Assembly: GCA_002422545.1 (NCBI GenBank)
Contig: DIWF01000013.1
Coordinates: forward strand, 1-64,000
Source of the DNA: Firmicutes bacterium UBA6113
GTDB lineage: Bacteria > Bacillota > Clostridia > Tissierellales > Sedimentibacteraceae
Length of the DNA: 64,000 nt
Direction: 5' to 3'
A program made the translations under genes and the position numbers. Below the pieces are notes generated by a model, which made no database searches, was not told the DNA's origin, and was given only the letters and a program-made list of their open reading frames with translations. Each line of letters starts with the position of its first letter. Positions within the stretch are counted from its first letter, which is position 1. Of the stretch, positions 60,850 to 64,000 are shown one piece after another.

Positions 60850-62646
60850 TCAAAAACTAAACCCGCACACCAAATTATTAAGTGCATTTGCCTGAGTAAA
60901 CAAATCGTCACTTGCTTCTGATGCTTTATCTGCAGCAGCAGAATTAACTTGTACAACTGCGGCGATTTGTTCTACTCCAACTTTAATTTGTTCAATAGCA
61001 ACAGATTGCTCATCTGATGCTTTTGAAATTTCTTCTACTGTATCAGCGGCATTTTTTGAACTTGTTGCAATATTTTTAAGTGTTAAAGCAGTTTTGTCAG
61101 CAATTTCATTTCCATTTACTACAGCTTTTATTGTTTCTTCTATAAGAATGGAGGTGTTTTTTGCAGCTTCTGAACTTCTGACTGCAAGATTTCTCACTTC
61201 GTCAGCAACTACAGCAAATCCTTTACCCGCAGAACCTGCATGTGCTGCTTCAACTGCAGCATTCAATGCAAGAATATTAGTCTGAAAGGCTATGTCATCA
61301 ATAAGTTTGATGATTTTTCCTACTTCATTTGATTTGCTTTTTATTTCCTTCATTGCAGCAACCATCTCTTCCATTCTTTTATTGCAATCGGTAATTTCAG
61401 TGCCTATAGTAATTAATTTATTGCTTGCAATAGAAGTGTTTTTAGCATTATCTTTAACATGAACAGAAATTTCTTCAATTGCTGCAGAAGACTCTTCTAT
61501 TGAACTTGCCTGCTCAGTAGCGCCTTTGGAAATTTTCTGAGAATTTAATGATATGTTTTCTGATCTTTTTGATACTTCTGAAGATAATCCATTAATATTT
61601 TTTATTGTTCTTGAAAGCATGTGTACAGATTCCGTAATAGAATGTTCTATCCTTTCAAAGTCTCCGGTAAAACTTTGGCTTATTCTTACGTTCAAATTTC
61701 CTTTTGATAATTCATTCATAACTTCATCTATTTCCTTTATGTATAATGTTAATATATTCATGGACTTTCTCATATTTTCAGCTAATTTTCCGAGTTCATT
61801 CTTTGATGTATATGATATTTTGTAATTTAAATTGCCGTCTGACAAGGCTTTAGCCAGACTTTCAATTTCGTTGATTGGCGCTACTATACTGCTGGTTATT
61901 GTTCTGGTTATAATAAAGCCTAATAAAACTGCAGCCAAGGTCATTGAAACAGTCAATAGAAATGAAAACCTAACGTTTCTATTTGATGTATATGCGCCGT
62001 CCTGCAATCTGAGATTTATTCCTTCGGTTATTTCATTTATATTTTTATTGATATCATTTACTATAGGTTCATATGAATTAAAAATAAGTCTTGTAGCATC
62101 GCTTTTATACTTGAGATTCATAACCTCATCCCTGATTGTTGCTTCTTTTTCCAGAAGTTTTATAGTATCTTTAACTTTATCTGTGTCAGTCACAAGCAGC
62201 TCTTCTAATTCTTTCATGTTAGATGTCATTTGATCATATAAATCTTTGCTTTTACCACTATATTCTTCCTTTTTTGTAATATTGTCTGTCAATGTTGATG
62301 CATACAGATTTTTTTCAATATCTTTTAAGTTTTTTGACACTGAAGATGCCAGATATATTTCCGGTATTGTTACTTCATTTGTTTTGTTTAGCAATTCAGC
62401 GGTTTCATTAAAGTTGTTAAGGCTTATGGAAATAGGTACAATAAAAAGCAATATTAGCGATGCAAATGAAATCGTAAGCTTTGTACCTAATTTTAAGTCA
62501 TTGAATTTGATTTTTTTACCTTCTGAAATTTCGGCTTTTTTTGGATTCATTTTATTAGTGGTTAATTTTTTAAACGTTTTAAAGATATTTATAGATTTAA
62601 AATAGACTGTTTTGCTTGTTTTCAGTTCTTGAGTTTTTTTGTACAT
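60850..62646 (-). CDS. Methyl-accepting chemotaxis protein with four-helix-bundle sensor
   Basis: The 598-residue transducer has a cytoplasmic N-terminus, a first helix (about residues 55-75), a four-helix-bundle-like sensor (NEVTIPEIYLASSVSKNLKD), a second helix (about 207-228), a HAMP domain, and a signalling domain with tip IIKLIDDIAFQTNILALNAA and AAHAGSAGKGFAVVADEVR. GAGGAGATAAG precedes the ATG. Unlike the receptor at 21698 it has no extra C-terminal domain. Ligand unknown. Confidence 0.92.
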   Translation of the reverse strand: MYKKTQELKTSKTVYFKSINIFKTFKKLTTNKMNPKKAEISEGKKIKFNDLKLGTKLTISFASLILLFIVPISISLNNFNETAELLNKTNEVTIPEIYLASSVSKNLKDIEKNLYASTLTDNITKKEEYSGKSKDLYDQMTSNMKELEELLVTDTDKVKDTIKLLEKEATIRDEVMNLKYKSDATRLIFNSYEPIVNDINKNINEITEGINLRLQDGAYTSNRNVRFSFLLTVSMTLAAVLLGFIITRTITSSIVAPINEIESLAKALSDGNLNYKISYTSKNELGKLAENMRKSMNILTLYIKEIDEVMNELSKGNLNVRISQSFTGDFERIEHSITESVHMLSRTIKNINGLSSEVSKRSENISLNSQKISKGATEQASSIEESSAAIEEISVHVKDNAKNTSIASNKLITIGTEITDCNKRMEEMVAAMKEIKSKSNEVGKIIKLIDDIAFQTNILALNAAVEAAHAGSAGKGFAVVADEVRNLAVRSSEAAKNTSILIEETIKAVVNGNEIADKTALTLKNIATSSKNAADTVEEISKASDEQSVAIEQIKVGVEQIAAVVQVNSAAADKASEASDDLFTQANALNNLVCGFSF

Positions 62647-62895
62647 AACTTATCTCCTCTCGATTTACACTAAAGATTGCTTCACTGATTCAATATAAAC
62701 AGGGTTGGTAAACGCATGTTATAGAAAATGTAAAAAATGTGTATTATTTGAAAGTAAGAGATATAATTTTACATAATTAATATTTTTAATATGAATTTAC
62801 ATAAAGTTTACTAGATAATTACATTTTACTGCATACTAATTTTTTTTCATGTGATAAAGTCCAATATTATTACTATTGCATACGGAGTAAAGAAA

Positions 62896-64000
62896 ATGTC
62901 AGATAAAATAAAAGAAGCTTTAGAATATGTAATTGATAACAAGAAAATAAGAACTGTTTTTCAGCCTATTGTATCTTTAAGAGATGGAAGCGTATATGGA
63001 CATGAAGCTCTTAGCAGGATTACTTGCGAAAGCGAAATAAAGAATCCGGATATGTTGTTTAACGCAGCAATAAAGTACAACTGCTTATGGCAATTAGAGC
63101 TTTTGTGCAGGACTAAAGCCCTTGAAGCTGCTTTCATATTCATGATCCCGCCGTACAGCAAGAAGCTTTTTATAAATGTAAATCCATGCATAATGCATGA
63201 CGAGACATTTAAGAAAGGTTTTACCAAAGAATTTTTAAAACAGTATAAAATTGATCCCAAGAGTATTATTTTTGAAATAACGGAAAAAAATGTAGTAACG
63301 GATATAAGCAGTTTTAAATCAACCATATCTTATTACAAGAATCAGGATTATAGCATAGCAATTGATGATGCGGGATCCGGTTATTCAGGATTAAATCTCA
63401 TAAGTGATGTAAATCCTCACTTCATTAAACTTGATATGAATTTGATTCGAGGAATAAGCAAGGATAGATTGAAATTCTCTTTAGTCAAGGGTATGGTTGA
63501 ATTTTCAAAAGCATCAAATATTTCAATTATAGCTGAAGGAATTGAAACATATGATGAACTGGAAACAATTATTAATTTGGGGGTTCAATATGGACAAGGA
63601 TATTACTTTCAGAAACCTGAAGAAAAAATAAGAGATATTGACCAATCTGTATTGAGGTCCATCATAGAAATAAATTCAAGGAAGAACCATATAACCAATG
63701 GAGTTACATCTAATATTTATATAAAAAATTTAGCAAAGTTTTCGTATGTAGTATCACCTGATGAGAAGGTAAGCATTGTTTATGAAGATATCATAAGAAA
63801 TGATGATTGCCAAGGTCTATGTGTAGTAGATAATGATAAACCAATGGGAATTGTTACAAAAGAAAAAATAGCCCTTAAACTGAGCGGCAATTATGGATAT
63901 TCACTTTACAAAAACAAGTGTATATCAGATATTATGGATAAGGAATTTTTAAATGTCGAACATGACACTCCCATAAATGTTGTTTCCAATTTAGCAATGG
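62896..64000 (+). CDS. EAL-domain c-di-GMP phosphodiesterase with CBS domains (cut by window end)
   Basis: The frame runs past the window edge; 368 codons are visible. The EAL domain has FQPIVSLRDG, GHEALSR (the EAL motif), FINVNPCIM, FEITEKN, DDAGSGYSGL, KLDMNLIRG and AEGIET, so its catalytic residues look complete. From about residue 270 two CBS-type repeats begin (VSPDEKVSIVYEDIIRNDDC; CISDIMDKEFLNVEHDTPIN). It likely hydrolyses cyclic di-GMP under control of a nucleotide bound by CBS. It stands beside a chemoreceptor. The C-terminus is unknown. Confidence 0.88.
   Translation, partial: MSDKIKEALEYVIDNKKIRTVFQPIVSLRDGSVYGHEALSRITCESEIKNPDMLFNAAIKYNCLWQLELLCRTKALEAAFIFMIPPYSKKLFINVNPCIMHDETFKKGFTKEFLKQYKIDPKSIIFEITEKNVVTDISSFKSTISYYKNQDYSIAIDDAGSGYSGLNLISDVNPHFIKLDMNLIRGISKDRLKFSLVKGMVEFSKASNISIIAEGIETYDELETIINLGVQYGQGYYFQKPEEKIRDIDQSVLRSIIEINSRKNHITNGVTSNIYIKNLAKFSYVVSPDEKVSIVYEDIIRNDDCQGLCVVDNDKPMGIVTKEKIALKLSGNYGYSLYKNKCISDIMDKEFLNVEHDTPINVVSNLAM

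Overview
The window looks like chromosome from a low-GC, endospore-forming Firmicute of the class Clostridia. The evidence is AT-rich intergenic DNA, strong AGGAGG-type ribosome binding sites, frequent TTG starts, Rho-independent terminators, and the spoIID, spoIIQ and spoIIID genes. A relative of Sedimentibacter or other Tissierellia is my guess from overall gene content; the sequence alone does not prove it.

Bases 1-20,900 are mostly core genome. In order they hold a class I aminotransferase, tRNA-Lys, a soluble hybrid histidine kinase, a PRPP synthetase-like gene, mreB, galU and pgcA (UDP-glucose supply), and an SLT/SH3/SLH wall hydrolase. Next come an M23 peptidase, the WalJ/YycJ metallo-hydrolase with its small CxxH/CxxC companion, and a TPP-riboswitch-controlled thiW-thiC-thiM-thiE-thiD operon on the minus strand. 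The rpsF-ssb-rpsR operon, a HesB-like protein and the spoIID/spoIIQ/spoIIID sporulation block close this part.

Bases 20,900-28,300 are a decayed stretch. A diverged ~160-bp direct repeat brackets an mntP remnant and a chemoreceptor whose C-terminus carries two tandem BFD-like [2Fe-2S] domains, the most unusual protein here. Around it lie a frameshifted gene, a CPBP protease with an in-frame stop, and a DUF2249 gene with an internal deletion.

Bases 28,300-43,000 are accessory. They hold a LysR regulator divergent from a dicarboxylate/amino-acid symporter and a class V aminotransferase. An ECF sigma factor/anti-sigma pair follows, then a run of small or single-pass membrane proteins, a HEVTH metalloprotease-like protein, a DUF5050 beta-propeller membrane protein and a SpoIID-like/peptidoglycan-binding protein. 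REP-like GGGGACGGGG palindromes are concentrated here, and one abuts a Lin0512-family pseudogene.

Bases 43,000-52,600 carry two TetR-controlled units (MATE efflux pump; 7-TM protein) with visible palindromic operators. They also carry lipoproteins, a flavodoxin-like reductase, a paralogue of the DUF5050 protein's membrane module, and a large lipoprotein coupled to a GNAT acetyltransferase.

Bases 52,600-64,000 hold an HxlR regulator, an OmpR-type response regulator, and a PstS-like lipoprotein whose two halves are in swapped (circularly permuted) order. A complete zinc operon follows: a Zur-like regulator with a palindromic operator, a small Cys/His membrane protein, znuA, znuC, znuB and a lipoprotein. 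The window ends with the remains of a rifampicin-phosphotransferase-type gene, a second chemoreceptor, and an EAL-CBS cyclic-di-GMP protein that runs off the edge.
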